Shown one piece after another: positions 18,883 to 28,604 of a stretch of 64,000 bases of DNA. The DNA lies in the NCBI GenBank assembly GCA_019638475.1, contig JAHBTR010000005.1:124001-188000 (forward strand), in the 5' to 3' direction. The first letter of the stretch is position 1; the number at the start of each line of letters is the position of its first letter. The position numbers and the translations under genes were made by a program. The stretch is from Chitinophagaceae bacterium (GTDB taxonomy: Bacteria; Bacteroidota; Bacteroidia; Chitinophagales; Chitinophagaceae). Below the pieces are notes generated by a model that worked only from the letters and a program-made list of their open reading frames with translations, had not been told where the DNA came from and ran no database searches.

Positions 18883-19149
18883 TTATTCAGCAGTCTGAAC
18901 TTCAGCAACTGACACAACTGTTTTTGCATTTTTTGTTTTTCTAAATTCTACAATTCCATCTTTCAATGCAAATAAAGTATAGTCTTTTCCAACACCAATA
19001 TTTTTTCCAGGATGATATACTGTTCCTCTTTGACGAACAATGATATTACCTGCTATTGCTGGTTGTCCTCCAAAAATTTTTACACCCAAACGTTTACTGT
19101 TTGAATCACGACCATTTTTTACACTACCTTCACCTTTTTTGTGTGCCAT
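18883..19149 (-). CDS. rpmA: 50S ribosomal protein L27
   Basis: 88 aa. The N-terminus [20 protein letters not shown] reaches toward the peptidyl transferase centre; the rest carries [10 protein letters not shown] and [22 protein letters not shown]. There is no cleavable N-terminal extension of the Firmicutes type. It is 84 bases downstream of rplU in the universal L21-L27 pair. Confidence 0.97.
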   Translation of the reverse strand: MAHKKGEGSVKNGRDSNSKRLGVKIFGGQPAIAGNIIVRQRGTVYHPGKNIGVGKDYTLFALKDGIVEFRKTKNAKTVVSVAEVQTAE

Positions 19150-19233
19150 GATATTTTTATTTTAACTTCTTATAATTTTTTTTATACAATAATTTCAACA
19201 ATCAATTTTATTAAACAATCATTGTTGAAAATG

Positions 19234-19539
19234 TTATGCTATACTTTCTATTTTAATTTGAGTATAGTGTGTTCTATGACCATGCTTTTTTCTGAAACCT
19301 TTTCTTCTTTTCATTTTAAAAGCAATGACTTTATCACCTTGAACTAAAGCAGTTACAATTTCTGCTTTTACTGTTGCTTTTGCATTTGTTCCTGCTGCAA
19401 CTGTTCCTGCATTATCTACAAATAATACATCATTAAATTCAACTTTATCTCCTGTATTTCCTTGAATGTGTGGTACATAAAGTTTGTCTCCTGCTTGTAC
19501 TTTAAATTGTTGACCTGCAATTTTTACTACTGCTAACAT
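19234..19539 (-). CDS. rplU: 50S ribosomal protein L21
   Basis: 101 aa. Binds 23S rRNA. Family features: the N-terminal MLAVVKIAGQQFKVQAGDKLYVP, and the basic C-terminal FKMKRRKGFRKKHGHRTHYTQIKI. It is the first gene of rplU-rpmA. A good -33/-7 promoter lies 23-55 bases upstream. Confidence 0.97.
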   Translation of the reverse strand: MLAVVKIAGQQFKVQAGDKLYVPHIQGNTGDKVEFNDVLFVDNAGTVAAGTNAKATVKAEIVTALVQGDKVIAFKMKRRKGFRKKHGHRTHYTQIKIESIA

Positions 19540-19561
19540 GATTTTTTAAAAATTTGGACGG

Positions 19562-19594
19562 CAAAAGTAAGTTTTTTACTCTTAAAAGAACAAA
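19562..19594 (-). promoter_or_regulatory. Promoter of rplU-rpmA (Bacteroidota type)
   Basis: On the minus strand TTTG (19594-19591) and TACTTTTG (19569-19562) are separated by 21 bases, which fits the Bacteroidota primary-sigma consensus TTTG / TAnnTTTG at both boxes and in spacing. This is the best-formed promoter I found in the window. Confidence 0.6.
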
Positions 19595-19720
19595 CTTTTT
19601 TTATTTTAAAATTTTTTAGGGAAGATAACTTAGTAGCTATATTATAAAATACTCTAAATGAGTAAGTTAATGAATATTTTATTTTAATAAGTATGCTAGT
19701 ACTTTATTGTTGGCATTATG

Positions 19721-20029
19721 CTATTTGCCAAATTTATCTTGCCAAGCATTAATACCTCCTGTAACATTTATAGTATTGGTAAAGCCTAAATGTTCTAAGA
19801 TTAAACATGCCATTACACTTCTTTGTCCACTACGACAATAACAAATTATTTCTTCATTTTTTAAATGTTCTATGTCTTCAATAGCCATATCTTGAATACG
19901 CCTTAATTTAAAATTAAGACCACCAATATTAAAATCGGCATGTTCTGTTTCTTCTCTAACATCTATTAAATTAATGTTGGCATCTGCATCTAACCTTTCT
20001 TTTAATTCTTCTACAGTAATGTTTTGCAT
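19721..20029 (-). CDS. Rhodanese-like domain protein
   Basis: 102 aa, a single rhodanese domain. The active-site loop CRSGQRS (about residues 67-73) holds the persulfide-forming Cys; INLIDVREETEHADFNIGG is the conserved N-terminal part. Single-domain rhodaneses carry sulfane sulfur for various pathways, so the acceptor is unknown. It is 21 bases downstream of the PASTA gene on the same strand. No signal peptide, so cytoplasmic. Confidence 0.9.
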   Translation of the reverse strand: MQNITVEELKERLDADANINLIDVREETEHADFNIGGLNFKLRRIQDMAIEDIEHLKNEEIICYCRSGQRSVMACLILEHLGFTNTINVTGGINAWQDKFGK

Positions 20030-20050
20030 AAAAGTATAAACTTATAATAG

Positions 20051-20863
20051 TTAATTAATTATTGTATCTTTTGGTTGAGGGGTGTATGTATTTTTAATAA
20101 ACAAATCTACTACTTGCCCTGACCTTATTTTGTTTTGTACTTTTTGACCTGGCAATGGTTCTCCATAAACACTTGGTCTTTGTTCTACCACAAAAGCATT
20201 GAGTGTATCTGTTACTGCATCAAATGAAATAATAGGACCTACATTTAAGTGCATAGCTTGTAATTGGGCTATAGCATCAGAAACTTTTAGCCCAACAAGA
20301 TTAGGAACATTTAATTCTATATTGCCTACACCACTTCCTAATACAAAATCTATAGTGCTACCCATAGGAATTTTTGTTCCTGCCTTTATGGTATTATTAT
20401 TATATATCTGTTCTAAAACTGAATTTTTGGCAAAGTCTGGTCTATAGCTTGTGTCGCCCATTTTTAGGTTTAAACTTTGCAACATTAATTGAGCACTTTT
20501 AAATGAATAACCAATTAGTGAGGGCATTTCAACTTCGGGAGCTATTGCTTTATTAATAGTAAGGTATATAGTACGACCCTCTTTTGTTATAGAACCTGCT
20601 TCTGGAGATTGTTTTATAACAGACAAACGAGCAAGGCTATCTATAAATACAGAATCAATAATTTCAACCTTAAAATTATTATTCTCTAATAGTTTGGTTG
20701 CTGCTACAACATTTTGTCCTGTAATATTGGGTATTTCTTTTGCTTCGCCATGATGCGTAATAGCATCTAATGATGCAAAGAAAGAAAAGGTAAGCAACAA
20801 TACTAATGCTATTGCTGCTACAATATTTACCCAAAGAGGTTTATTGGTAATAAATTTAAACAA
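20051..20863 (-). CDS. Membrane-anchored PASTA-domain protein
   Basis: 270 aa. One N-terminal membrane segment (about 13-33) then three PASTA domains outside the membrane (about 40-107, 110-182, 185-262), each with the VPNLxG-type start (IPNITGQNVV, MPSLIGYSFKS, VPNLVGLKVSD) and a GxxI/V-type end. PASTA domains bind peptidoglycan fragments or beta-lactams in other phyla. There is no kinase or transpeptidase domain here, so this is a stand-alone module. It lies directly downstream of ddl (65 bases), consistent with a cell-wall role. Confidence 0.88.
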   Translation of the reverse strand: MFKFITNKPLWVNIVAAIALVLLLTFSFFASLDAITHHGEAKEIPNITGQNVVAATKLLENNNFKVEIIDSVFIDSLARLSVIKQSPEAGSITKEGRTIYLTINKAIAPEVEMPSLIGYSFKSAQLMLQSLNLKMGDTSYRPDFAKNSVLEQIYNNNTIKAGTKIPMGSTIDFVLGSGVGNIELNVPNLVGLKVSDAIAQLQAMHLNVGPIISFDAVTDTLNAFVVEQRPSVYGEPLPGQKVQNKIRSGQVVDLFIKNTYTPQPKDTIIN

Positions 20864-20928
20864 TGCTTTTATAATTTATATATACAAAAATGAAGAAAAT
20901 TTAATTTACTTTTCTGATTGGTTGAAAT

Positions 20929-21915
20929 TTAGTTGAAACATTCTTCTATAAGTGCTGTATAAAAATCTTTTAAATGCCAATTCATTGCCTCTACTTGTTG
21001 GGGTATAATACTTTCTGCACTTTGTCCAGGTACAGTATTTACTTCTAACATATAGGGTTGTTTATTTTGTTCATTATAAATAAAATCTATTCTAACAACG
21101 CCATTGCAATTTAGTAGTTGATATATTTTTTTAGCAGCAGTTCTTACTTGTTCTGCTATTGGTTCTTCTACTATTGCAGGCGTTATTTCATCACTTTTCC
21201 CTAAATATTTTGCTTCATAATCAAAAAATTCATTTTTACTAATTATTTCTGTTATAGGTAGTGTAAGTATGTTTCCTTTTGTTTTAAAAACACCTATTGT
21301 AAATTCTCTACCTTGTATAAATTCTTCTATTAAAATTTGATTATCTTCTTCAAATGCTTTGTGAATAGCAGGTATTAAATGCTCTGTTTTATTTACTTTA
21401 CTCATACCTATACTACTGCCACCATTATTGGGTTTTACAAATACAGGAAATGTTAGTGTATCAATAATTTTTGAGGCATCATTATCATTAAAATTATTTT
21501 TTAACAACATAACAGATTTTGATACATGAATACTACCAAATGATGCTACTGCTACAGTAAATCTTTTATTAAATGTAAGTGCAGATGTAGCAGCATCGCA
21601 ACTTGTGTAAGGTATCTGAAGCATATCAAAATAGCCTTGTAATTTACCATCTTCGCCAGGTGTGCCATGTATGCACATTAGCACAGCATCAAAATGAATG
21701 GTTTGATGATTATCTGTAATTGTAAAATTATTTTTATCTACCAATATTTTTTCTCCATTATCTTTTATATGCCACCATCCTTCTGAATTAATATCTATAA
21801 TATATACGTTGTATTTTTCTTTGTCTGTGTTGTTATATACAGTAATAACACTTTTATAGCTTATTTCAGCTTCTTTACTAAAGCCGCCTGTAACTAATGC
21901 AATATTTTTTTTCAT
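20929..21915 (-). CDS. ddl: D-alanine--D-alanine ligase
   Basis: 328 aa. ATP-dependent synthesis of D-Ala-D-Ala for peptidoglycan. ATP-grasp motifs: FVKPNNGGSSIGMSKV (about 152-167), LIEEFIQGREFTIGVF, VRIDFIYNE, and the C-terminal MLEVNTVPGQSAESIIPQQ with metal-binding Glu and Asn. I use the ATG at 21915 (MKKNIALVTGG); a GTG at 21936 adds 7 residues that do not fit the family. PASTA and rhodanese genes follow on the same strand. The 295 bases upstream (21916-22210) hold no other recognisable gene. Confidence 0.95.
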   Translation of the reverse strand: MKKNIALVTGGFSKEAEISYKSVITVYNNTDKEKYNVYIIDINSEGWWHIKDNGEKILVDKNNFTITDNHQTIHFDAVLMCIHGTPGEDGKLQGYFDMLQIPYTSCDAATSALTFNKRFTVAVASFGSIHVSKSVMLLKNNFNDNDASKIIDTLTFPVFVKPNNGGSSIGMSKVNKTEHLIPAIHKAFEEDNQILIEEFIQGREFTIGVFKTKGNILTLPITEIISKNEFFDYEAKYLGKSDEITPAIVEEPIAEQVRTAAKKIYQLLNCNGVVRIDFIYNEQNKQPYMLEVNTVPGQSAESIIPQQVEAMNWHLKDFYTALIEECFN

Positions 21916-22210
21916 TATAAAATGATATATGTACACAAAGAACGAATAAAATTTTCAATAAAATGCAACGGATATTTTTTTTAGAAAAAATTAAGAAGAT
22001 ATATGAGCTTTATTAGTAGCAAAAATTATAACCCCAAAGATTGGTTTAAGTTTTAAAGCATAGGCATATACAATAGTATTATACTTTGATGATATAATTT
22101 ATCATATAACTTTTGTACAATTTTTTTGTTTGTCATACGCCCAATATACCTTAGTGCTTCTTAATAAGAGATAAGAGGAGAAGATGTCAAGAAGTGTGGT
22201 TTGCACCCTC

Positions 22211-23143
22211 TCACTTCCATTCATCAATTTTATAGTTGATTAATTTTGATAATTTTTCTGCACCGGTTTCAGATAAATGGTCGGCATCATAAAAATCTTT
22301 TGCAATAAAATTGGGGTCATCAAAAAAGTTAATGTACATACAATTATTATTGTTGGAAACAATTGTATTGATTGTTTCAATAGTTGTGTTTAATTGCTCA
22401 ATATTAATATGTTCACGATAAGTATGAAATGCAGGAGGAGTAAAAAATAATATTTTAATATTTCTGGCTTGGCTCCATTTAATAATGGAATGTAAGATTG
22501 ACACATTATTATTAAAAATGGTTTGATATTTTTCTGAATGAATATTTTTTGTATGTCTTTTTGCTGCAGTTTTGCCTGTTTCTATTAAGTCTTTTTCATT
22601 TCCTGATTTTCTACCCATACCTCCCCAACCAAGGGTTGTACAAGTAATGTTTGATTCATGTAACTTGTAATAAGCAACTAATCTTTTTTTATTAATATTT
22701 AGTTTATTGCTAAGAAACTCCGAATAATCGGTAATTGATTTTGGTGTATTTATCCCATAATAAATTACATAGTTTTTCACTCTCCAAGATTCAACTCCTG
22801 TTTCAAGTTTACCGTATAAAGAAGAATAAGATATTAGCAGAACAATAGTTTTTAGCTTTTCAAATTTATCTTGATATTTTTTAAATATTTCGTAATCGTA
22901 ATTTAATGATTGAGAAACGTGGCTTGCATTAAACGCTTTCCCTGAGAAAAAAGCAGGATTTATACCACGAAATGAATGTGAACTGCCAAATATTAAAGTT
23001 TCTATTTCGGCGGCATGTTTATCTAAATATTTCTTTTTGTATGAATAGTCATTGGGAATATTTCTCAATGATATTTCTATGCTAAAAATCATAGCCCATA
23101 CAGGTAGAGAAAATAAAATTATTTTTAATATAAATTTTTTCAT
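22211..23143 (-). CDS. SGNH-like membrane-anchored protein partnered with MBOAT
   Basis: 310 aa with an N-terminal membrane anchor (about 5-22). The SGNH-like nucleophile block is FGSSHSFRGINP (about 52-63) and the C-terminal DADHLSETGAEKLS (about 288-301) supplies the Asp-X-X-His pair. It resembles the AlgJ/AlgX/DltD-type partners that finish O-acylation outside the membrane. It follows the MBOAT gene by only 3 bases. The acyl-receiving polymer is unknown; no polysaccharide synthase is adjacent. Confidence 0.8.
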   Translation of the reverse strand: MKKFILKIILFSLPVWAMIFSIEISLRNIPNDYSYKKKYLDKHAAEIETLIFGSSHSFRGINPAFFSGKAFNASHVSQSLNYDYEIFKKYQDKFEKLKTIVLLISYSSLYGKLETGVESWRVKNYVIYYGINTPKSITDYSEFLSNKLNINKKRLVAYYKLHESNITCTTLGWGGMGRKSGNEKDLIETGKTAAKRHTKNIHSEKYQTIFNNNVSILHSIIKWSQARNIKILFFTPPAFHTYREHINIEQLNTTIETINTIVSNNNNCMYINFFDDPNFIAKDFYDADHLSETGAEKLSKLINYKIDEWK

Positions 23144-23146
23144 GGG

Positions 23147-24583
23147 TTAAAATTGGAAATAAATAAATTGTTGTTCTTTTCCTGCAAACCAAAATATTGC
23201 AACAATAATTGCATAGTACATGGCATATCTGAATGGTCTTTTCCATCTTAACCCAAATTCTGCAAGGGCATATTGCTGCTTTCGTCCAAGCCATTCAACG
23301 AGCATGAATAAAGCAATCAATAAAATAAGGTAATAGGGTCTGATACTTGGAAGGCTAAAAACCGATTTTGAAAATATTCCCGATATGTACGACAGGGCAT
23401 GGCTTATATTTTCTGCACGGAAAAATATCCATGCAAAAACCGTTAAAGAAAAAGTTAATAATATCTTTGGTAATTCATTGAATATGAATGGTTTACCCCC
23501 CACTCGAACAATCTCCAAATTATTCCTGTTGCTGTTAGTCAGCAAAAGAGGCAAAAAATAAAGGGCATTTAATGCACCCCAAACAATAAACGTCCAGTTA
23601 GCTCCATGCCAAAAGCCACTTACTATAAAAATAATGAATGTATTTCTAACTTTCATCCAAGTTCCGCCTTTACTTCCTCCCAATGGAATATACAAATAGT
23701 CTCTAAACCAAGAAGAAAGTGATATATGCCAACGTCTCCAAAATTCGGCTATATCTCTTGAAAAATACGGGAATGCAAAATTTCGTAACAGCTCTATTCC
23801 AAACAATCGTGCTGTTCCTAAAGCTATATCTGAATAACCAGAAAAATCTCCATAAATCTGAAAAGTAAAAAATACAGCTCCTAATACTAATGTGCTGCCT
23901 GAATAATCGGCAGAATTGTTGAAAATCTGGTTGGCATATTCTGCACAACAATCTGCAATAACAATTTTTTTGAACAACCCCCATAATATTTGCCTCAATC
24001 CATCAACAGCTTTTGTATAATCAAAAGTTCTTTCTTTTTTTATTTGGGGCAATAAATGTGTTGCTCTTTCTATTGGTCCGGCAACAAGCAATGGAAAAAA
24101 GCTTACAAATACTGCATAATCTACAAAATTTCTTTCGGCTTTAATCTTGCCCTTGTAAATATCTATTACATAAGATAATCCATGAAAAGTATAAAAAGAA
24201 ATTCCTACAGGAAGAATAACGTTCAATGTCCATGGATTAATTTTTAAGCCTACGTGAGCAATGGCTTCGGCAAAGGATTCTGCAAAGAAGTTGTAATATT
24301 TAAAAACACCAAGAAACCCAAGATTAACGATAACACTCAGCCAAAACCAAAACTTTTTATTGCTTTTGTTTGTAGCATCCTGCATTTTTAATCCTGTAAA
24401 GTAATCTAAAAGTGTTGAGAACATTAACAGAAACAAAAAACGCCAATCCCAGCAGGCATAAAAGAAATAGCTTGCTGCAAGCAATAACACATTCTGAGCT
24501 TTAAGACTTTTATTGGTTACGAACCAATAAAGTATAAATACTATTGGTAAAAAAATTGCAAAGTCAATAGAGTTGAAAAGCAT
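23147..24583 (-). CDS. MBOAT family O-acyltransferase (AlgI/DltB-like)
   Basis: 478 aa polytopic membrane protein. The AlgI-type blocks are present: LPVGISFYTFHGLSYVID (about 121-138), FPLLVAGPIERATHLLPQ, FGYSDIA-like FSGYSDIALGTARLFG, DIAEFWRRWHISLSSWFRDYLYIPLGGSKGG (about 279-309), and the catalytic-His block SGFWHGANWTFIVWGALNA (about 325-343). These enzymes move an acyl group across the membrane for attachment to an exported glycan. It is translationally close to the SGNH partner downstream (3-base gap). The 228-bp gap upstream is shared with a divergent gene. Confidence 0.93.
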   Translation of the reverse strand: MLFNSIDFAIFLPIVFILYWFVTNKSLKAQNVLLLAASYFFYACWDWRFLFLLMFSTLLDYFTGLKMQDATNKSNKKFWFWLSVIVNLGFLGVFKYYNFFAESFAEAIAHVGLKINPWTLNVILPVGISFYTFHGLSYVIDIYKGKIKAERNFVDYAVFVSFFPLLVAGPIERATHLLPQIKKERTFDYTKAVDGLRQILWGLFKKIVIADCCAEYANQIFNNSADYSGSTLVLGAVFFTFQIYGDFSGYSDIALGTARLFGIELLRNFAFPYFSRDIAEFWRRWHISLSSWFRDYLYIPLGGSKGGTWMKVRNTFIIFIVSGFWHGANWTFIVWGALNALYFLPLLLTNSNRNNLEIVRVGGKPFIFNELPKILLTFSLTVFAWIFFRAENISHALSYISGIFSKSVFSLPSIRPYYLILLIALFMLVEWLGRKQQYALAEFGLRWKRPFRYAMYYAIIVAIFWFAGKEQQFIYFQF

Positions 24584-24811
24584 TTGTTTGTTTTAGTCTT
24601 TTTTTAAAAGGTCTTTTGTAGGATATACAACTTTAAAATATACAAATCTTTAAAATACTTAAAGCAATAATAATAATATTTTAAGTATTACTAATATACT
24701 TTTTTGCAGTTGTTGTTTTTTTTTACAATTTAGCACCGAAATTTGAATGTAAACAATCTATTATTTCTACTTGAAACCTAACCTATATTCAATTAAGTAT
24801 TTTGAAAAACT

Positions 24812-25099
24812 ATGTTACTAAAATTACTAAGTACATATTATCATTATTTATGGTTAGCACTTGCTATTGTCATTTGTTCTAAAACAATACTTTCATTTGT
24901 ATTTAATAGAAACTTAGAAGGGTTTCAAGGTTTTTTATACGCCATTTTTAAATGGTATAATGAAGATGATAAGGATATGGCAGAAACAAATAAAAGGCGT
25001 TTTGTAATGAACATTTCTAATATTTTTTCTGTTATTATTTATATCATTCTCGGCTTTATTATTTTGTTCTCTATATTGCCTATGTTTATTACTCACTAA
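24812..25099 (+). CDS. Small two-helix membrane protein
   Basis: 95 aa with two predicted membrane segments (about 10-30 and 70-92) and a charged cytoplasmic loop (KWYNEDDKDMAETNKRR). Not recognised. It lies 10 bases before the GldA-type ATPase gene, so they are probably co-transcribed; a role with that ABC system is possible but unproven. A weak TACAATTTAG promoter-like stretch lies about 75 bases upstream. Confidence 0.65.
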   Translation: MLLKLLSTYYHYLWLALAIVICSKTILSFVFNRNLEGFQGFLYAIFKWYNEDDKDMAETNKRRFVMNISNIFSVIIYIILGFIILFSILPMFITH

Positions 25100-25109
25100 A
25101 TAATTTTTC

Positions 25110-25826
25110 ATGTCATTACAAGTTAATAATCTTTCTAAAATTTATGGGTTACAAAAGGCTGTAAACAATATTAATTTCACTATTGCTAAAGGAGAAATAG
25201 TTGGTTTTTTAGGACCTAATGGAGCAGGTAAAAGCACAACCATGAAGATTATTACAGGCTATTTATCTGCTACATCTGGCAATGTAAAAGTTTGTGAAAT
25301 GGATGTACATGAACATTCAATTAATATTAAAAAGAAAGTTGGCTATTTGCCAGAGAGTAATGCTTTGTATTATGATATGTTTGTAAAAGAATATTTACAA
25401 TTTATAGCAGGAGTACATCAATTAACAAATAGTAAAAAAGCAGTTGATGATGTAATTAGTTTAACAGGATTAACAATTGAGCAGCATAAAAAAATAGGGC
25501 AATTATCTAAGGGTTATAAACAACGTGTAGGTTTGGCAGCAGCTTTAATACACAATCCAGAAGTATTGATTTTAGATGAGCCTACAAGTGGTTTAGACCC
25601 TAATCAAATTATAGAAATACGCAACGTAATTAAACAACAAGGTAAAAATAAAACTGTTCTTTTTTCAAGCCATATTTTACAAGAAGTAGAAGCTATTTGC
25701 AATAGAGTAATTATTATACATAAAGGAGAAATTGTAGCAGATGATAGTTTGGAGCATTTAAAAAAGAGAGGTAATAATTTGGAAGAAGTGTTTAGAGAAT
25801 TAACTTTTGAGGGAGGAATTGGGTAA
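25110..25826 (+). CDS. gldA: ABC transporter ATP-binding protein, GldA type
   Basis: 238 aa, single nucleotide-binding domain: Walker A GPNGAGKST (about 35-43), signature LSKGYKQRVG (about 133-142), Walker B VLILDEPTSGLDPNQ (about 153-167), and a C-terminal FSSHILQEVEAICNRVIIIHKGEIVAD that closely follows GldA. In Flavobacterium, GldA works with the membrane proteins GldF and GldG and is linked to gliding. Those genes are not adjacent, and this protein is some 60 residues shorter at the C-terminus than typical GldA. A general ABC-2 exporter ATPase is the alternative. Confidence 0.8.
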   Translation: MSLQVNNLSKIYGLQKAVNNINFTIAKGEIVGFLGPNGAGKSTTMKIITGYLSATSGNVKVCEMDVHEHSINIKKKVGYLPESNALYYDMFVKEYLQFIAGVHQLTNSKKAVDDVISLTGLTIEQHKKIGQLSKGYKQRVGLAAALIHNPEVLILDEPTSGLDPNQIIEIRNVIKQQGKNKTVLFSSHILQEVEAICNRVIIIHKGEIVADDSLEHLKKRGNNLEEVFRELTFEGGIG

Positions 25827-25883
25827 TTGAGGTAATTAGGGTAATTGGGTGGTTGAGGTGAATTTGGTAATTAGGGGATTGGT
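25827..25883 (+). repeat. G-rich short-period intergenic repeat
   Basis: Degenerate GGTAATT(A/G)GG units, G-rich on the plus strand, between gldA and the four-helix-bundle gene. The complementary, C-rich orientation of the same repeat type follows that gene at 26325-26520, so the gene is bracketed by inverted repeat patches. Confidence 0.7.
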
Positions 25884-25904
25884 TGATTAGATAAATTTAT
25901 TATT

Positions 25905-26312
25905 TTGGAAAAGAAAAATAACAATGGAGAAAAGTATCAGAATTTTGCTTCTTTAGAGGTATGGAAGCAGGCTCGTTTATTTCAATATGATATGTACACC
26001 ATTGCTAAATCATTTCCTATTGAAGAAAAATATAATTTGACAGACCAATTAATTAGAAGTTCACGTTCAATTACATCAAATATCTCTGAAGGTCATGGTA
26101 GATTTCACTTTAAAGAGCAAATACGTTATTGCATAACTTCAAGAGGTTCTTTAACCGAAACTTTGAATCATCTGATTACAGTTTTTGATTGCAGCTATAT
26201 TACAGATAAACAATTACAAGACTATCGTGAAAAATATTTGCATATTCTTAAATTAATCAACGGTTATATTGCATTTTTGCGTAAACAAAAAGATAATTTT
26301 GTCAATGACTAA
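25905..26312 (+). CDS. Four-helix-bundle protein (rRNA intervening-sequence protein family)
   Basis: 135 aa, helical. Family features: FASLEVWKQARLFQYDMY near the N-terminus, LTDQLIRSSRSITSNISEGHGRF (about 46-68, the family hallmark) and a C-terminal helical YLHILKLINGYIAFLR. Members occur in intervening sequences of 23S rRNA genes and scattered in Bacteroidota; the fold is shared with the DGR accessory protein Avd, and nucleic-acid binding is suspected. The start is a TTG at 25905, since no ATG lies in frame near the N-terminal motif. It is flanked on both sides by low-complexity repeats in opposite orientation. Confidence 0.82.
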   Translation: MEKKNNNGEKYQNFASLEVWKQARLFQYDMYTIAKSFPIEEKYNLTDQLIRSSRSITSNISEGHGRFHFKEQIRYCITSRGSLTETLNHLITVFDCSYITDKQLQDYREKYLHILKLINGYIAFLRKQKDNFVND

Positions 26313-26324
26313 CGCCTATTTATT

Positions 26325-26520
26325 TAATAAACCAATTTACCTTAATTACCTTATTCAACTATTTCGGTATAGAGAAGTTAAATTCAATACCAATTTACCC
26401 AATCAACTAAATTATCTTAATTACCCTATTCAACTATTTCGGTATAGAGAAGTTAAACTCAATACCAATTTACCCAATTACCTTAATTACCTTAATTACC
26501 TTATTCAACCAATTACCTAT
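26325..26520 (+). repeat. C-rich intergenic repeat with a 75-bp tandem duplication
   Basis: AATTTACC/TTAATTACC units, G-rich on the minus strand. Within it, 26354-26428 and 26429-26503 are a direct 75-bp duplication sharing TTCAACTATTTCGGTATAGA and the following bases; CTAT-TTCGGT-ATAG can form a small hairpin in each copy. It separates the four-helix-bundle gene from eno. A frame across it is low complexity and not a gene. Confidence 0.8.
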
Positions 26521-26544
26521 TTTCAAATTATAAATATTAAATAA

Positions 26545-27843
<1,299 letters not shown>

Positions 27844-27864
27844 TATTTTTTTCTGAAATCTATT

Positions 27865-27899
27865 AAAGGAGTTGTACAATTTTACAGCTCCTTTTTTTT
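27865..27899 (+). terminator. Intrinsic terminator of eno
   Basis: Stem AGGAGTTGTA with TACAGCTCCT (one G-T pair), then eight or nine T residues, starting about 24 bases after the stop. Confidence 0.9.
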
Positions 27900-27919
27900 G
27901 TAGTATATACAAAAAAATA

Positions 27920-28022
27920 GGTCTCAGTAGAAACCGAGACCGCAACCAAAACTAACTGCTTATGAGAAAATTGAATATTTTTTGTTTACTATTAATTATT
28001 ATTTACAATAAAGATGCCAACT
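27920..28022 (+). other. Leader hairpin plus 20-codon signal-like reading frame
   Basis: GGTCTC and GAGACC (27921-27942) can pair around a 10-base loop. Twenty bases later an ATG at 27962 opens a 20-codon frame, MRKLNIFCLLLIIIYNKDAN then TAA, basic then hydrophobic like the start of a signal peptide. It could be the surviving 5' end of a lost secreted-protein gene, or a leader peptide. The rest of 28023-28422 is very AT-rich, and I recognise no gene, tRNA or element in it. Confidence 0.35.
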
Positions 28023-28422
28023 AATTTTTTTTACATAAATAAAATGCTAAAAAAAACTTAAAGAACTTTTTTCATTTTATTATTAAGCACATTGCTGTTT
28101 CACAATTACTATGCAAACATCTGCTAATAAGAGCAAATAAAATGCTAATGGTTTAACAACGAATTGTTAATACTTTATATTGTATAGAATATTTAAAAAA
28201 ATAGAAAATATTATATATTTATTTAATTATCAACAAATTAGGCGTGTTGCCATTCGTGTAAAATGTATAAACTTAGCCAACAAATACCTGCTTTTTGTAA
28301 CAGAAATTGAAAAATAGATTTAGAAAATTTTCGTATAAAACAGCTTTTAGCTTGTTGAGTATGCTACAATATTTCTACTCTTAAAAACATATATCTCTTT
28401 ACTATCTTCTCTGAAAGATTAC

Positions 28423-28456
28423 AAAAAAGGCTGCCTATTTTTACAATAAACAGCCT
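28423..28456 (-). terminator. Terminator downstream of the S9 peptidase gene
   Basis: On the minus strand AGGCTGTTTATT pairs with AATAGGCAGCCT (12 bp, two G-T pairs), followed by TTTTTTGT. It is about 150 bases past the peptidase stop; nothing recognisable lies between, so it most likely ends that transcript with a long 3' untranslated part. Confidence 0.75.
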
Positions 28457-28604
28457 ATTGCTTTTTAAAATTTTTGATAAAAGTTATACGAATTTGATTT
28501 CTACAATAAACCATTCTTTTTCCGTACAAACGGAAGTAAACAATTGCCGATGCTATAGTTGTTTAGAGCAATGAAATTGGTCTATTACAAATATGCTTTC
28601 GGTA

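Noticed and set aside
26269..26544. A 91-codon frame between the four-helix-bundle gene and eno
   Set aside because: It is translated from the ATTACC repeat and the 75-bp duplication, and overlaps the end of the previous gene.
28023..28422. Search for a tRNA, small RNA or transposase remnant in the gap after eno
   Set aside because: No cloverleaf, T-loop-like sequence or transposase motif was found; a short frame near 28520-28560 on the minus strand was too weak to call.
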